A stretch of 64,000 bases of DNA from Sediminibacillus terrae (GCF_009602435.1 NZ_VZDQ01000024.1:248001-312000); one strand, 5' to 3'; numbered from the stretch's first letter, positions 16,498 through 26,228 are shown. Program-made: numbers and translations. The notes: generated by a model from the sequence alone, not told the origin.

Positions 16498-18147
16498 TCA
16501 TTTGCGTTTTTCTTGATTATTGTAAAAAATCTTCGATATAAACAAACCAATGACACCGAGCGTGATGAACAAAACCGCCCGCCAAACGATATCGATCGTC
16601 GTTAGGTCATAGAGGATGATTTTCGCCAGGGTAACCAGCAGGAACGTTAACCCCAGATACTGCCAGTGCTTTTCCTTAAAAAAACTGTATGCGCCATACA
16701 TCAGCGCAACGAATATCATCCAGGAAATCGACAGTGCAATATCAAAATCCAGCGCCTTGCGGAATGTCAGCAAATCGGCTATTTCACCAAAAAAGTAGAG
16801 AAGCAAACCAGCAATGACGTATGGCGCCGCTATGCCCACCAATGACGGCTTTAACACGACCGCTTTCTCCTTGAAGCAATAAATCACGAGGAAAAAGCCG
16901 ATCAGCAGCAGCCAGCAAAGAACTTCGGTTGTCGACAGGTCCCTTCCCGGGTAAAAAGTCAATTGGCTGAGCACCGGAAATAAAAGGAATAAGCTTGCGA
17001 GAGTTCCCAATAAGCTATCCCTCTTTTGAGAAAGATAATAGACTATAGCTGCCTGGATGATATAAACAAGTATCTGCACATACACGGTTTCTCCCAAGGC
17101 TTTGTCGATGATCAAAAACAGATAGAACATCGAGAAGACGAAGAACGTATTTTTCAATACAGCGTGGGATTCACTTTTCATGACGCTCAATCCACCGTAT
17201 AGGACCGCCGTAACGATATAAAAGCTGTATAGCTGATAGTCATGTTGTCCGAACACATCCCACCCTATCAAGTAAAGGATTAAAGCTCCTGCAGAAATCG
17301 CCGGAATATACATTTCCTTGCTTGCTGTGTGATGAATCCGGAAGGTCAGATAAATGATCAACAGTTGCTGGACAACCAGTGCAGAAAAAGTGACAATGGT
17401 TGTCGTCCCCATCCCGGCAAAAGCAAAAAACACCACGGCAAACAAAAATGCATAGTTGGCAATGTTCCAAGTTACCTTATATTGCTTATAAATCGATTCC
17501 AATACCAAGCCGGCAAAAATCACCGTCTCATACAAGTAAAACACCGTTTCTGTTCCCCTGTCGCCAGCAAATAAAAAGGGATAAAGGTAAGCACCCAGAC
17601 CGATGATGGCAAGCAGACTTTGAGAAGCAAATTTCCTCGACATCCAAACCCCTGCCATCATTCCTGCTGTCAATAGAATCAAGGTGATTGCGTAAGGAAT
17701 GAGCTGGTACAAAACATTCCCGGCAAACACCGAAGCAATGTACACAACGATACTGCCGCCAAGCAGGACGATACTGAGTGCGCTTGGGTTTTTGCGAAAC
17801 TGCATGTGTCCCGATCCATACAGCAATCCAGAGACAACAAATCCAGCCAATACCCGGATCGGCGGGCTGAGAATTCCTCTGTCCATTGCAGCAATGAAAG
17901 CCCAGATGATGCCGAGAACGAATACCAAAATGAATACACGCGGCAGCCAATCACTGATGATTTGCTCCAAGGTTTTCGGCTCTTTTTCCGTGACTGACGG
18001 GTGCTTCTCTGCCATGGCGGGTTGCTTTTCGATTAGGCCTGTATCGACTTCTCCTTGTTTCAAACTCCTTAATTCTTTTTTCACTTCCACTAACTCCGCC
18101 TCGATACGACGGACTTTTTCTTCAAGTTGATAAGCACGGTCATTCAT
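16498..18147 (-). CDS. DUF2339 polytopic membrane protein
   Basis: This 549-residue protein begins with a cytoplasmic coiled-coil segment (residues about 5-32, heptad-like EEKVRRIEAELVEVKKELRSL), then a polar linker and about 14 membrane helices. This is the architecture of DUF2339 proteins. No catalytic motif is visible and the function is unknown. AAGGAG lies upstream of the ATG at 18147. It stands alone between the DUF421 gene and a permuted papain-fold gene. Confidence 0.85.
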   Translation of the reverse strand: MNDRAYQLEEKVRRIEAELVEVKKELRSLKQGEVDTGLIEKQPAMAEKHPSVTEKEPKTLEQIISDWLPRVFILVFVLGIIWAFIAAMDRGILSPPIRVLAGFVVSGLLYGSGHMQFRKNPSALSIVLLGGSIVVYIASVFAGNVLYQLIPYAITLILLTAGMMAGVWMSRKFASQSLLAIIGLGAYLYPFLFAGDRGTETVFYLYETVIFAGLVLESIYKQYKVTWNIANYAFLFAVVFFAFAGMGTTTIVTFSALVVQQLLIIYLTFRIHHTASKEMYIPAISAGALILYLIGWDVFGQHDYQLYSFYIVTAVLYGGLSVMKSESHAVLKNTFFVFSMFYLFLIIDKALGETVYVQILVYIIQAAIVYYLSQKRDSLLGTLASLFLLFPVLSQLTFYPGRDLSTTEVLCWLLLIGFFLVIYCFKEKAVVLKPSLVGIAAPYVIAGLLLYFFGEIADLLTFRKALDFDIALSISWMIFVALMYGAYSFFKEKHWQYLGLTFLLVTLAKIILYDLTTIDIVWRAVLFITLGVIGLFISKIFYNNQEKRK

Positions 18148-18547
18148 GTTATTTCTCCTTTTCCATCCAATAAATGGGTTCCACTCTTATAATTCAGGAT
18201 ATGCAGCGAAATTCCTTCCTATCTTTAAATAATGTGCTCTCCCTGCTGAACCTCTGCAGTTCGCCTGAATCATTTTAAGCTCCATCGGCCAGATAAAGGA
18301 GTGCTCCTCATCGTTACAGCAATATACTTCGCTTCTTTGCTGAATGGAAAGCGTGCTGTCTTTCCGGGGTGGTGTTTTTCTACCTTTTTATGAAAAGGGC
18401 AGAACGGTTTATCATCCGTCAATCCCGTTTACATGCAAAAAAACCGAGCAGGTTCGACTGCCTTGGCAACGAACCTTCGTCCGGTTTTCAGATGTGTCAT
18501 GCTTTGAAGACGTTCTATGCTTCAAAAAATTAGTAGGGACAGTTTTT
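18148..18547. other. Intergenic region between two leftward genes
   Basis: No gene is supported. Its one clear element is the hairpin at 18434-18490, listed separately. An open frame at 18344-18619 overlaps the neighbouring gene and lacks a ribosome binding site and coding character. Confidence 0.4.
18434..18490 (-). terminator. Intrinsic terminator of the permuted papain-fold gene
   Basis: AAAACCG...AGGTTCG pairs with CGAACCT...CGGTTTT. On the minus strand the stem is followed by GGTTTTTTTGCATG, a good T run. It is about 60 nt past the stop at 18548. Confidence 0.7.
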
Positions 18548-19123
18548 TTATGCAGTACTCTTTTTCGTCCCCATCTGTTTCTGCTTCGTTTCCTCGATAT
18601 AGAAAGGGTAATCGGTTAATTTCCCTCTGAAGATTAACTGAAGTTCATGCCATGAGCGGATATCCTGCGGTTTGGTGAGACATGGCGGTTTTTCATGCAG
18701 ATAGCATCCGCACTCGGAAAGCAGTGTTGCTACGAACTGTGAACAAAAGAAGGCATTTTTTCGCTGCAATTCCCGTTTCAACGGCACAAGGAACAAACCG
18801 ATAAAATTGTATCGATAGTTTGCTTTGTCTTCTTCCATGGCTCTTATCCGTTCCTTCATTTGCTGATATTCGTCATTGCTGACAGATAAGCGGTAAACCG
18901 CTCCTTTGCTGTTGTGAAAAAAAGCAGTCCGGATATCTTCTTTGACAAAGCCGCCGATAAACGGGTTGCGCGGATTCTTTCTTCCAAAACTATAGAGCTC
19001 CCTCAAATCATAATCAAAGGCAATCGACACATGGTTCATGCTCGACTTCGTCCAAAGATTGATAACCCGGCCCAAAACGGTGCCGGTATCTGAAAAAACC
19101 AAAAAAACCTGCTTGGTTTGCAT
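18548..19123 (-). CDS. Permuted papain-fold (NlpC/P60-like, YiiX/YebB-type) cysteine hydrolase
   Basis: This 191-residue protein has no signal peptide. It carries a histidine in an NHVSIAFD motif (His31) and later a cysteine in AFFCSQFVATLL (Cys127). The His-before-Cys order is that of the circularly permuted NlpC/P60 (YiiX/YebB, DUF830-like) superfamily, whose members are amidases, peptidases or acyltransferases. A GxF-strand region and a SWHEL segment follow. The ATG at 19123 has GATGGGGG at good spacing. Its substrate is unknown. It is a single gene between its own terminator and topB. Confidence 0.72.
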   Translation of the reverse strand: MQTKQVFLVFSDTGTVLGRVINLWTKSSMNHVSIAFDYDLRELYSFGRKNPRNPFIGGFVKEDIRTAFFHNSKGAVYRLSVSNDEYQQMKERIRAMEEDKANYRYNFIGLFLVPLKRELQRKNAFFCSQFVATLLSECGCYLHEKPPCLTKPQDIRSWHELQLIFRGKLTDYPFYIEETKQKQMGTKKSTA

Positions 19124-19267
19124 GTCCATTCCCCCATCGAAACTATCGCGCTTTCTCTTTTTTAAAAGGGCGTATTACTCTTTAATATAGGGGAAAGCAA
19201 ATTTTTTAGCAATAGACCTGTCAGAAAATTTACATTGCTGGCAACCCCTTCGTTCATGCTATAGAAA

Positions 19268-19295
19268 AGACCTCCGGCAAAACAGCCGGAGGTCT
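19268..19295 (-). terminator. Intrinsic terminator after topB
   Basis: AGACCTCCGGC pairs with GCCGGAGGTCT across a 6-nt loop, and a TTTTC run follows on the minus strand. It is 10 nt past the topB stop. Confidence 0.85.
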
Positions 19296-19305
19296 ACCTT
19301 ATCGC

Positions 19306-21483
19306 TTATTTGTTTTTCAGTTTTGACAATGCTTCGGCAAGCGCCGGATTGGTGAACTCTTCATTTTGTTTCTTCATATACTTGTTCACATCTTTTTTCG
19401 ACACTTTACTCTGCTTCTCTTTTTTCTTCCGTTCATTGAACGTCGACAGTTTTTCACGGTGACCGCAGCTGCAGGTGAACATCTGCCCTTCTCCTTCACC
19501 GCGCAATTCCAATCGTTTGTGACAATTCGGGCATCTCGCATTGGTCTTTTTGGCGATGTTCTTCTTGCTCCCGCAAGAACGATCCTGACAGACAAGCATC
19601 CTGCCTTTTTTCCCGTTGACTTCCAGCATCAGTTTACCGCATTCCGGACACTTGGTACCGGTCATATTATCATGCTTGAAGGTTGCATCGCTGTGTTTGA
19701 TTTCCTGTACGACTTGCTTCGCATATCCCTTCATTTCTTGGATGAAGGCAGCCTTACTGCGCTTTCCATCCGCTATTTCTCCAAGCTTCTGTTCCCATTC
19801 CGCAGTCAAAGCGGGTGACCTAAGGTCTTCTGGTACAAGGTCAAGTAGTTGGCGGCCTTTGGAAGTAATGAAAATATGCTTGCCTTTCTTCTCCATATAA
19901 AAGCTGTTGAACAGCTTTTCGATAATATCCGCGCGGGTGGCGACGGTCCCTAATCCACCTGTCTGGTTGATGGTTTTGGCCAGGTGTTTGTCATCCTTGG
20001 CCATATAGCGGACTGGATTTTCCATCGCTTGCAGGAGGTTCCCCTCGGTAAACCGTTCCGGCGGCTTTGTTTTACCGTTCGTTAACGAGATTTTCAGTTC
20101 TGTGAATGTATCGCCGGCCTCGATATTCGGCAGCTTCTGGTCTTCATCCTGATCGTTTTCATCCTGATAGCGATGGTCATAAACTTCCTTCCAGCCTTGC
20201 TTACTGATTCTCTTGCCGCTTGCAGTAAAGATATGGCCGCCAATCTCTGCAGTAATCTTCGTCTGTTCGTATTCATGCGGCGGGTACAAAACAGCAAGGA
20301 ACCGTTTGACGACGAGGTCATAAATTTTTCGTTCCTTGTCGTTTAATTCCGCCAATAGGACGGTTTGTTCGGTCGGGATTATGGCATGGTGGTCGGAAAC
20401 TTTGTTGTTGTCCACGACAGATTTTCCGAGTTTGATGTCCCGTTGGCTGATTTTATTGGCCAGCTTGGCATATTCATCGACTCCGCATGCTTTCACCCTG
20501 TCCTTTATGGTTGGAACGATATCAGTGGACAAATAACGGGAATCGGTTCGTGGATACGTCAGAACTTTGTGTTGTTCATACAGTTTCTGCATGAGCGACA
20601 ACGTCTGTTTTCCGGAAAAACCGAAAATCTGGTTCGCGTCCCGCTGCAGTTCAGTCAAGTCATACAGCTGCGGTGCAAAAGTTTTTTTCTGCTTTTTATC
20701 GGCTTTCGTCACTTTTGCCGGCTTCCCTTTGATACTGTTAAGGATTTGCTCAGCTTTCTGCTTGGAAAAAGTCCGATTGTTATGCTTCTCATCCTGCCAG
20801 GTCAACGTAAATCCTTTGTTTGTTTTTGCCTGGACTCCATAGTATTCCTGTGGCTTGAATTCCTTGATTTCTTTCTCCCTTGCGGCAATCATCGCAAGGG
20901 TCGGTGTTTGTACACGACCGCTCGACAACTGGGCATTGAATTTGGTCGTCAATGCTCTGGTGGCGTTCAAACCGACATACCAGTCCGCTTCCGAGCGTGC
21001 TACAGCCGCATCGTACAGGTGTTCATACTGCTTACCTGGTTTCAATTGCTTAAACCCGTCTTTGATCGCTTTGTCGGTGACGGAAGAAATCCAAAGCCGT
21101 TTGACCGGTTTTTTGACACGTGCTTTTTCAATGATCCAACGCGCTACCAGCTCTCCTTCACGTCCGGCATCGGTAGCGATGACGATTTGATTTACATCAT
21201 TACGGTTCAATTGTGTTTTCACCGTGTTGAACTGCTTGCCCGTCTTCTTGATGACAACAAGCTTCAGGCGATCCGGCAGCATCGGCAGATCTTCCATCCG
21301 CCATGTTTTATATTTTTCATCATACAATTCCGGGTCCGCCAAAGTCACTAGATGACCGAGTGCCCATGTTACAATATATTGTGAACCTTCAAAGAAGCCG
21401 TTGCCTTGTTTATGACAATTAAGCACCCTGGCAATATCTCTTCCTACTGAAGGTTTTTCTGCTAATACTACAGTTTTACTCAT
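19306..21483 (-). CDS. topB: DNA topoisomerase III
   Basis: This 725-residue type IA topoisomerase cuts and rejoins one DNA strand, resolving precatenanes and recombination intermediates. The TOPRIM domain is at the N terminus (VVLAEKPSVGRDIA; ATDAGREGELVARWI), and the active-site tyrosine lies in VLTYPRTDSRYLS near residue 310. The C terminus has two Cys4 zinc modules: CPECGKL...CQDRSCG and CPNCHKR...CSCGH. The length fits Gram-positive TopB (about 725-730). I chose the ATG at 21483, one codon inside the longest frame, with AAAGGATT upstream. It stands alone. Confidence 0.96.
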   Translation of the reverse strand: MSKTVVLAEKPSVGRDIARVLNCHKQGNGFFEGSQYIVTWALGHLVTLADPELYDEKYKTWRMEDLPMLPDRLKLVVIKKTGKQFNTVKTQLNRNDVNQIVIATDAGREGELVARWIIEKARVKKPVKRLWISSVTDKAIKDGFKQLKPGKQYEHLYDAAVARSEADWYVGLNATRALTTKFNAQLSSGRVQTPTLAMIAAREKEIKEFKPQEYYGVQAKTNKGFTLTWQDEKHNNRTFSKQKAEQILNSIKGKPAKVTKADKKQKKTFAPQLYDLTELQRDANQIFGFSGKQTLSLMQKLYEQHKVLTYPRTDSRYLSTDIVPTIKDRVKACGVDEYAKLANKISQRDIKLGKSVVDNNKVSDHHAIIPTEQTVLLAELNDKERKIYDLVVKRFLAVLYPPHEYEQTKITAEIGGHIFTASGKRISKQGWKEVYDHRYQDENDQDEDQKLPNIEAGDTFTELKISLTNGKTKPPERFTEGNLLQAMENPVRYMAKDDKHLAKTINQTGGLGTVATRADIIEKLFNSFYMEKKGKHIFITSKGRQLLDLVPEDLRSPALTAEWEQKLGEIADGKRSKAAFIQEMKGYAKQVVQEIKHSDATFKHDNMTGTKCPECGKLMLEVNGKKGRMLVCQDRSCGSKKNIAKKTNARCPNCHKRLELRGEGEGQMFTCSCGHREKLSTFNERKKKEKQSKVSKKDVNKYMKKQNEEFTNPALAEALSKLKNK

Positions 21484-21669
21484 CAAAACAAATCCTTTCT
21501 GGATAATGCTCTTCTTAACTTTAACACATTTTGACTTTTGGCAGAATAGATCTTCCTTGTGTTTGAAAGGAAATAAAAAGGATCAACTCCTTAGCTGGAT
21601 TCCTTTTACCATGTGGAAATAAGTGCTTCGTATCGACTGTTCATTAGAAAAGCGCGGCAAGTACTAAAC

Positions 21670-21767
21670 AAAAGGATAATAAGAAAACATACAAATAAAA
21701 CCGAACGAATTTGATTGGCATTTAGAATTCGCTCGGTTTTTACTTTGGTGGCCATGCTATTGTCCCA
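21670..21767. repeat. Dispersed hairpin repeat, copy 1
   Basis: The core is AAAACCGAACGAAT (from 21697) with a distant partner GCTCGGTTTTT (to about 21741), followed by the outer arm TTGGTGGCCATGCTATTGTCCC. It lies 20 nt past the arsC stop and probably acts as its terminator. Confidence 0.75.
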
Positions 21768-21786
21768 GTTTCTTTTAAATCGGTTT

Positions 21787-22206
21787 TTATTCTCCCGTTT
21801 CGGCAAAGCGTCGAATGCGTTCACCGATTTGGTCACGTACACGTTGGAACACTTGCCATTTTTCTTCATCTGTACCTTTTGCTTTTGCCGGGTCATCGAA
21901 ACCCCAGTGTTCCCTTTTCACCTGAGGGGGTGTCATCGGACATTTATCTGCTGCATCTCCGCATAGCGTAACTACCAAGTCCGCAGTGTTTAGAATGTCG
22001 GAATCGATAATATCTGAAGTTTGGTCTGAAATATCGATAGCAACCTCGTTCATTGCCTTCACCGCATTGGGATTCAGCCCGTGAGCCTCGATTCCGGCAC
22101 TTTTGACATCCCATTCGTCTCCAAGATACTTTTTTCCCCAGCCCTCGGCCATTTGACTTCTGCAGGAATTACCCGTACATAAAAAGTAAAGTGTTTTCTT
22201 ATCCAT
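21787..22206 (-). CDS. arsC: Arsenate reductase, thioredoxin-coupled
   Basis: This 139-residue protein of the low-molecular-weight phosphatase fold reduces arsenate to arsenite. The catalytic loop is CTGNSCR, with Cys10 and Cys15, and the redox pair is at Cys82 and Cys89. These four positions are the same as in the Bacillus subtilis thioredoxin-dependent ArsC. The ATG at 22206 has AAGGAG 9 nt upstream; the ATG at 22215 abuts it and is rejected. It is the last gene of arsR-arsB-arsC, 18 nt after arsB, where the product arsenite is exported. Confidence 0.96.
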   Translation of the reverse strand: MDKKTLYFLCTGNSCRSQMAEGWGKKYLGDEWDVKSAGIEAHGLNPNAVKAMNEVAIDISDQTSDIIDSDILNTADLVVTLCGDAADKCPMTPPQVKREHWGFDDPAKAKGTDEEKWQVFQRVRDQIGERIRRFAETGE

Positions 22207-22224
22207 GTTATCCATCTCCTTGAT

Positions 22225-23523
22225 TTACAGTAATAATAGCGTTAGAAATAATCCTATCAACGTAATGAACAGGATGGGAATCGTCAAAATGATCCCTGTC
22301 TTGAAGTAAGTGCCCCAGCTGATTTTTACGCCTTTTTGCGAAAGGACATGGAGCCATAGCAATGTCGCCAGGGAACCGATCGGTGTAATTTTCGGCCCTA
22401 AATCAGATCCAATGACATTGGCGTAAACGAGCGCCTCCCGCATGACTCCAGTAGTATCCGTTTCTGCAATCGCCAGCGCATCGATCATGACGGTCGGCAT
22501 GTTATTCATAATCGAGGATAAAATAGCCGCAATAAAGCCCATTGCCACTGTCCCGACAAACAACCCTTGTTCGGCACTTGCTTCAATCGCCCGGGCCAGA
22601 ACCTCTGTCAGTCCGGCATTCCGCAACCCATACACCACGACATACATGCCGATCGAGAAAAACACAATCTCCCAAGGCGCACCTTTTACGACAGCTGTCG
22701 TGTTCACGGCTTTGCTTCCACGTGCCAGTCCCAGGAAGCATATCGCAATCACACCGGCTACAATGGAAACCGGTAGGGCGATGAATTCACTGACAAAATA
22801 ACCGATGAGCAGAATACCGAGCACATACCAGGAAATCCGGAACAGTTTCGGATCTCTTACGGCTTCCCCCGGTGTTTTCAACTGGGACAAATCGTATTGC
22901 CTGGGAATGTTTTTTCTGAAGTAAATAAATAGTACCAGTACGGTTGCAGCCAGTGAGAACAAGTTCGGGATGATCATCCGCGATGCATATTCCAGAAAAC
23001 CAATGCCGAAGAAATCGGCCGATACAATGTTCACCAGGTTGCTGACAACCAGGGGCAGCGAGGTGGTATCGGCAATAAAACCGCTCGCCATGATGAATGG
23101 AAAGATCATTTTTTCTTGAAAGTTCAAATTGCGCACCATCGCCAACACGATCGGCGTTAATATCAAGGCTGCTCCGTCATTGGCAAACAGTGCCGCCACA
23201 ATCGCTCCCAACAAGCTGACGTAAATAAACATTTTCACGCCATTGCCTCGTGCGGCTCTTGCCATATGTAAAGCAGCCCATTCAAAGAAACCAATTTCAT
23301 CCAGAATAAGAGAAATAATAATAATGGCGACAAAGGCGAGCGTGGCATTCCAGACTATTTCGGTTACTTCCCAGACATCACTGAATCCGACCACTCCTGC
23401 CAACAATGCAAGAACAGCACCGCCGCAGGCAGACCATCCAATCGATAAACCTTTCGGCTGCCAAATGACGAGAACGAGAGTCGCCATAAAAATCAACAAT
23501 GCTAAGATGACTGACAAAGACAA
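22225..23523 (-). CDS. arsB: Arsenite efflux transporter, ArsB family
   Basis: This 432-residue protein has about 11-12 membrane helices with ArsB/NhaD-type motifs: an N-terminal [26 protein letters not shown] at about residue 110 and [15 protein letters not shown] at about 310. It expels arsenite or antimonite using the proton gradient. The start is a TTG with GGAGGGAG upstream. It sits between arsR and arsC in one leftward operon. Confidence 0.93.
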   Translation of the reverse strand: MSLSVILALLIFMATLVLVIWQPKGLSIGWSACGGAVLALLAGVVGFSDVWEVTEIVWNATLAFVAIIIISLILDEIGFFEWAALHMARAARGNGVKMFIYVSLLGAIVAALFANDGAALILTPIVLAMVRNLNFQEKMIFPFIMASGFIADTTSLPLVVSNLVNIVSADFFGIGFLEYASRMIIPNLFSLAATVLVLFIYFRKNIPRQYDLSQLKTPGEAVRDPKLFRISWYVLGILLIGYFVSEFIALPVSIVAGVIAICFLGLARGSKAVNTTAVVKGAPWEIVFFSIGMYVVVYGLRNAGLTEVLARAIEASAEQGLFVGTVAMGFIAAILSSIMNNMPTVMIDALAIAETDTTGVMREALVYANVIGSDLGPKITPIGSLATLLWLHVLSQKGVKISWGTYFKTGIILTIPILFITLIGLFLTLLLL

Positions 23524-23539
23524 CGTTTACTCCCTCCGA

Positions 23540-23884
23540 TCAACAACATGTAATCCGTGTACCTTTTGCTTCCAGTTCTTTTAATTTTTCCTCCTGATCA
23601 GGCAATTGCGTGAGCACTTGCTGGACAAACGAAAAATATTCACTATTTTTATTGATCGAATAAAAAATCCATTGTCCTTTCCGTTCTTCTTTGACAATCC
23701 CGACATCACGCAGTTTGCGGAGATGCTGACTGATCGACGGCTGACTTGCCTGGAATATTTCGACGAATTCACAAACACAACAATCATGGTTTTCAAGCAG
23801 CTTCATCATCGTCAGTCGGGTTTTATCCCCCAACAATTTCAAGATCATGGCAGCTTTCTCCATTTCGAGTTCCCTTTTCAGCAT
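23540..23884 (-). CDS. arsR: ArsR-type arsenic-responsive repressor
   Basis: This 114-residue winged-helix protein has a CCVC stretch (Cys35, Cys36 and Cys38) at the start of the third helix, the classic As(III)-sensing position, followed by the recognition helix SQPSISQHLRKLRDVGIV. It also ends in Cys-Cys. The ATG at 23884 has AAGGGAGAG upstream; an in-frame TTG at 23902 overlaps that site. It leads the ars operon and should dissociate from DNA when arsenite binds. A candidate operator lies at 23924-23943. Confidence 0.95.
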   Translation of the reverse strand: MLKRELEMEKAAMILKLLGDKTRLTMMKLLENHDCCVCEFVEIFQASQPSISQHLRKLRDVGIVKEERKGQWIFYSINKNSEYFSFVQQVLTQLPDQEEKLKELEAKGTRITCC

Positions 23885-23923
23885 ATATGTCTCTCCCTTC
23901 AATCCGTATATTAATATATAATG

Positions 23924-23943
23924 ATTTGCTTATATATGCAAAT
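23924..23943. promoter_or_regulatory. Candidate ArsR operator
   Basis: ATTTGC and GCAAAT form an inverted repeat with an 8-nt AT-rich centre, 40 nt upstream of arsR. It is AT-rich and symmetrical like known ArsR/SmtB sites, but no exact consensus is claimed. Confidence 0.5.
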
Positions 23944-24034
23944 AAAAAAACTTTCATAAAAACATATCCGGCATCCCCCTCCACCCTCATGCAATCACCT
24001 TAATGGAAGAGGATCCCAGCAATGAACTGGAATA

Positions 24035-24163
24035 TTATATTTTTTTCATTATCTTGCCTTGTCCATCACACTCAGGACATTTATTATCCAGGCGAAAGAA
24101 CAGGAACTTTTTTTGGATACTTCCTTTCCCACGACAGCTGCGGCATATCGTATATAACTTCAC
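24035..24163 (-). CDS. Small DnaJ-type zinc-finger protein
   Basis: This 42-residue protein has two CxxCxGxG-type knuckles (CRSCRGKG and CPECDGQG) separated by a basic, aromatic spacer. They should bind one zinc ion like half of the DnaJ cysteine-rich domain. The GTG at 24163 is chosen because AAAGGATTGG precedes it; a TTG at 24223 would add 20 residues without a ribosome binding site. Small free-standing proteins of this type are common in Bacillaceae, with no known function. It lies downstream of the ars region but in the opposite direction to no obvious partner. Confidence 0.65.
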   Translation of the reverse strand: MKLYTICRSCRGKGSIQKKFLFFRLDNKCPECDGQGKIMKKI

Positions 24164-24332
24164 ATGTCCAATCCTTTCTGGTTTTTGATTGTACGCAAAA
24201 TGTAAATTTTTAGTTAATTTCAATTATATCATATTGATTCCCTTGAAAGAGGGAAAACACTTAAGCGTATGCCGACATGGTATAGAAGAATCCCGTTTCC
24301 ACGATTACCATTTTGATTTTTGATGAAAGAAA

Positions 24333-24540
24333 AGGGACGGGAACAAAAGCAGCGTGATCAATATAAAAACCGAACCATCTCGTTCGGTTTTTTGGTTAGA
24401 AAGGAGTACACTGTTCTACACTTTTAAAAAGAGCAACGCTCCACTCCGGCAAGGTACTTCGCTTCCGCGGACACGTAGTATCTTGCCGAAACGATTCGAA
24501 GCACATATCAAACAACAGGATAAAAAGAAGTCTATCTAGG
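24333..24540. repeat. Composite dispersed repeat, copy 2
   Basis: The left part (24333-24393) is the hairpin repeat: GGGACGGGAACAAAAGC, then AAAAACCGAACC...TCGTTCGGTTTTTT. The right part (about 24425-24540) is a second repeat segment with CACTCCGGCAAGGTACTTCG and CAAACAACAGGATAAAA, which recurs at 34275-34354 and, inverted in part, at 55745-55790. It lies past the stop of the phosphoesterase at 24569 and can supply its terminator. Confidence 0.7.
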
Positions 24541-24568
24541 GACAAATAACAACCGGCCTCTTCCCTTT

Positions 24569-26131
24569 TTATATAGTCACTTTCCAATTATGATCACAAG
24601 TAGCTTCAATTGTTTTTCTTTTTAAAATATAGTCTGCAATCAGCTCGGTCATGTCGACCGGAATATCTTTGACCAGCGGCTTGCCCTGGTACATATCGAA
24701 GTCGCCGGCACCACCAGCGCGGTAGTTGTTCATTACTACATCATACTGCTTATCAAGATCGATCGGTTTGCCGTGATAGTCCAGCTTGATTACGCGCTCC
24801 CCGACCGGATTGGAGATTTGCAGCTGATAATCGATCCCTTCCCACATATCATAGTTATAATGCTGCGGTTTTGGCTCGATAAAAGCTGGATTGACGGTGA
24901 TTTCTCCATCCACGACCTGGAAGTATTTCGCGCTTTGCTCCAAGGCATCCTTGATATCCTGTCCTCTGATGCGGATGACGTTCAATGTGTTTGGATACAC
25001 ATAATTCGAAACAATGTCCCGCATGGTGACATTTTCTCCAAACCCTGGTGAATCATTATTGAATAGTGCGGTATTGGCAATATCCACACCTGCCGCATCC
25101 ATTTGTACCTTATTGATGAATTCAATCAAAGGATTGTCCTGCAGCCGTGTTTGCATGGGATCATCTATCGTCATATCCCCTTGGATTTTCCCAATCGGAC
25201 TATCCAGCCATTCCTGTGTGGCTTCCTCGAATTCAGCAATCAAATCCAACACTTCTTCGTCCGCCTGAATCTGTTCATCTATCTTTATTACTGCGGGCAG
25301 CGCCTGTTTCAGTTGCCATCCTTCACCGCCCTTCTCCAGTGACAATCTCACTTCTCCAAGCACTTGTCCATTGTTGCTTGGCTGGACGACAGCTATGTTA
25401 TTGACCGTTTCGGCAATCGTGCGATGCTGATGACCAGTAATCAGCACATCGACTCCCTCAAGCTCCTCCACCATTTGATAACCTTCATTTTCACCGGTCA
25501 GCCTTTCGGTCGGTTCCCCGGTTTTCAAATCCCGTTCAAATCCGCCGTGATAGGAGACGATCATAACGTCCGGCCGCTCTGTTTCCCGGATAAATGCCAC
25601 CCATTTTTTTGCCGTCTCCAAGGCATCCGGGAACTCCAGCCCCTCGATATTCCGCGCTTCTTCCCAATTCGGAATGAATTGAGTCGTTATACCGAGCACC
25701 GCAATTTTGACCCCGGCGATTTCCTTTATGATGTATGGGTCGCCAAATGCCGGTTTTCCCGCAGCTCCATCGACGACTGTCGCGGAAAGCCAGGGAAAAT
25801 CCGCTTGTTCCACCACTTTTTTCAAATATTCCAGTCCATAATTGAATTCATGGTTTCCAAAAACCGAGGATTGATAGCCCATATGATTGGCCACTTTGAT
25901 AATCGGGTTCGACTCCTCCTGTTTATACTTCGCATGGTAATAAGTCAGAGGACTCCCTTGGATCAAGTCTCCATTGTCGAGCAGCAGTACATTGCTTCCT
26001 GTCCGCTTTTGATTTACAAGGGTGGAAATTTTCGCGAGCCCGAGCCCTCGGTCTGTATGATCCCGGTAAGTAGTCGGATAGATGTATCCATGGATATCGC
26101 TGGTGACTAGTACGTGAATCTCTCTCTCCAT
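24569..26131 (-). CDS. Bifunctional metallophosphatase/5'-nucleotidase family enzyme
   Basis: This 520-residue protein has a calcineurin-like metallophosphatase domain (TSDIHG near residue 10, DNGDLIQG, GNHEFNYG, ITGHQHRT) and a C-terminal 5'-nucleotidase domain (about residues 330-500, with NALFNNDSPG-like and NNYRAGGAGDF substrate-binding stretches). Unlike most secreted members it has no signal peptide, so it is probably cytoplasmic, as in the YunD-type branch. Substrates may be nucleoside mono- or cyclic phosphates, or sugar nucleotides. AGGAGGG lies upstream of the ATG. It diverges from a phosphonate-type importer, a pairing that suggests phosphate scavenging. Confidence 0.9.
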   Translation of the reverse strand: MEREIHVLVTSDIHGYIYPTTYRDHTDRGLGLAKISTLVNQKRTGSNVLLLDNGDLIQGSPLTYYHAKYKQEESNPIIKVANHMGYQSSVFGNHEFNYGLEYLKKVVEQADFPWLSATVVDGAAGKPAFGDPYIIKEIAGVKIAVLGITTQFIPNWEEARNIEGLEFPDALETAKKWVAFIRETERPDVMIVSYHGGFERDLKTGEPTERLTGENEGYQMVEELEGVDVLITGHQHRTIAETVNNIAVVQPSNNGQVLGEVRLSLEKGGEGWQLKQALPAVIKIDEQIQADEEVLDLIAEFEEATQEWLDSPIGKIQGDMTIDDPMQTRLQDNPLIEFINKVQMDAAGVDIANTALFNNDSPGFGENVTMRDIVSNYVYPNTLNVIRIRGQDIKDALEQSAKYFQVVDGEITVNPAFIEPKPQHYNYDMWEGIDYQLQISNPVGERVIKLDYHGKPIDLDKQYDVVMNNYRAGGAGDFDMYQGKPLVKDIPVDMTELIADYILKRKTIEATCDHNWKVTI

Positions 26132-26228
26132 GATTTCCCTCCTGTTAATGGTTATCTCCTGTTTCTCTAAAATATCATAACAATACCAAAATCTATTATA
26201 ATCGAAATCGGGAAAATTTTTTAAAAAT

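Noticed and set aside
18344-18619. 91-codon plus-strand frame between the DUF2339 and papain-fold genes
   Set aside because: It overlaps the papain-fold gene and a terminator and has no start signal.
20365-21351. Long plus-strand frame of 328 codons opposite topB
   Set aside because: topB has unmistakable motifs on the other strand; the antisense frame resembles no protein and has no ribosome binding site.
25364-26110. 248-codon plus-strand frame opposite the 5'-nucleotidase gene
   Set aside because: It is an antisense shadow with no start signal or domain.
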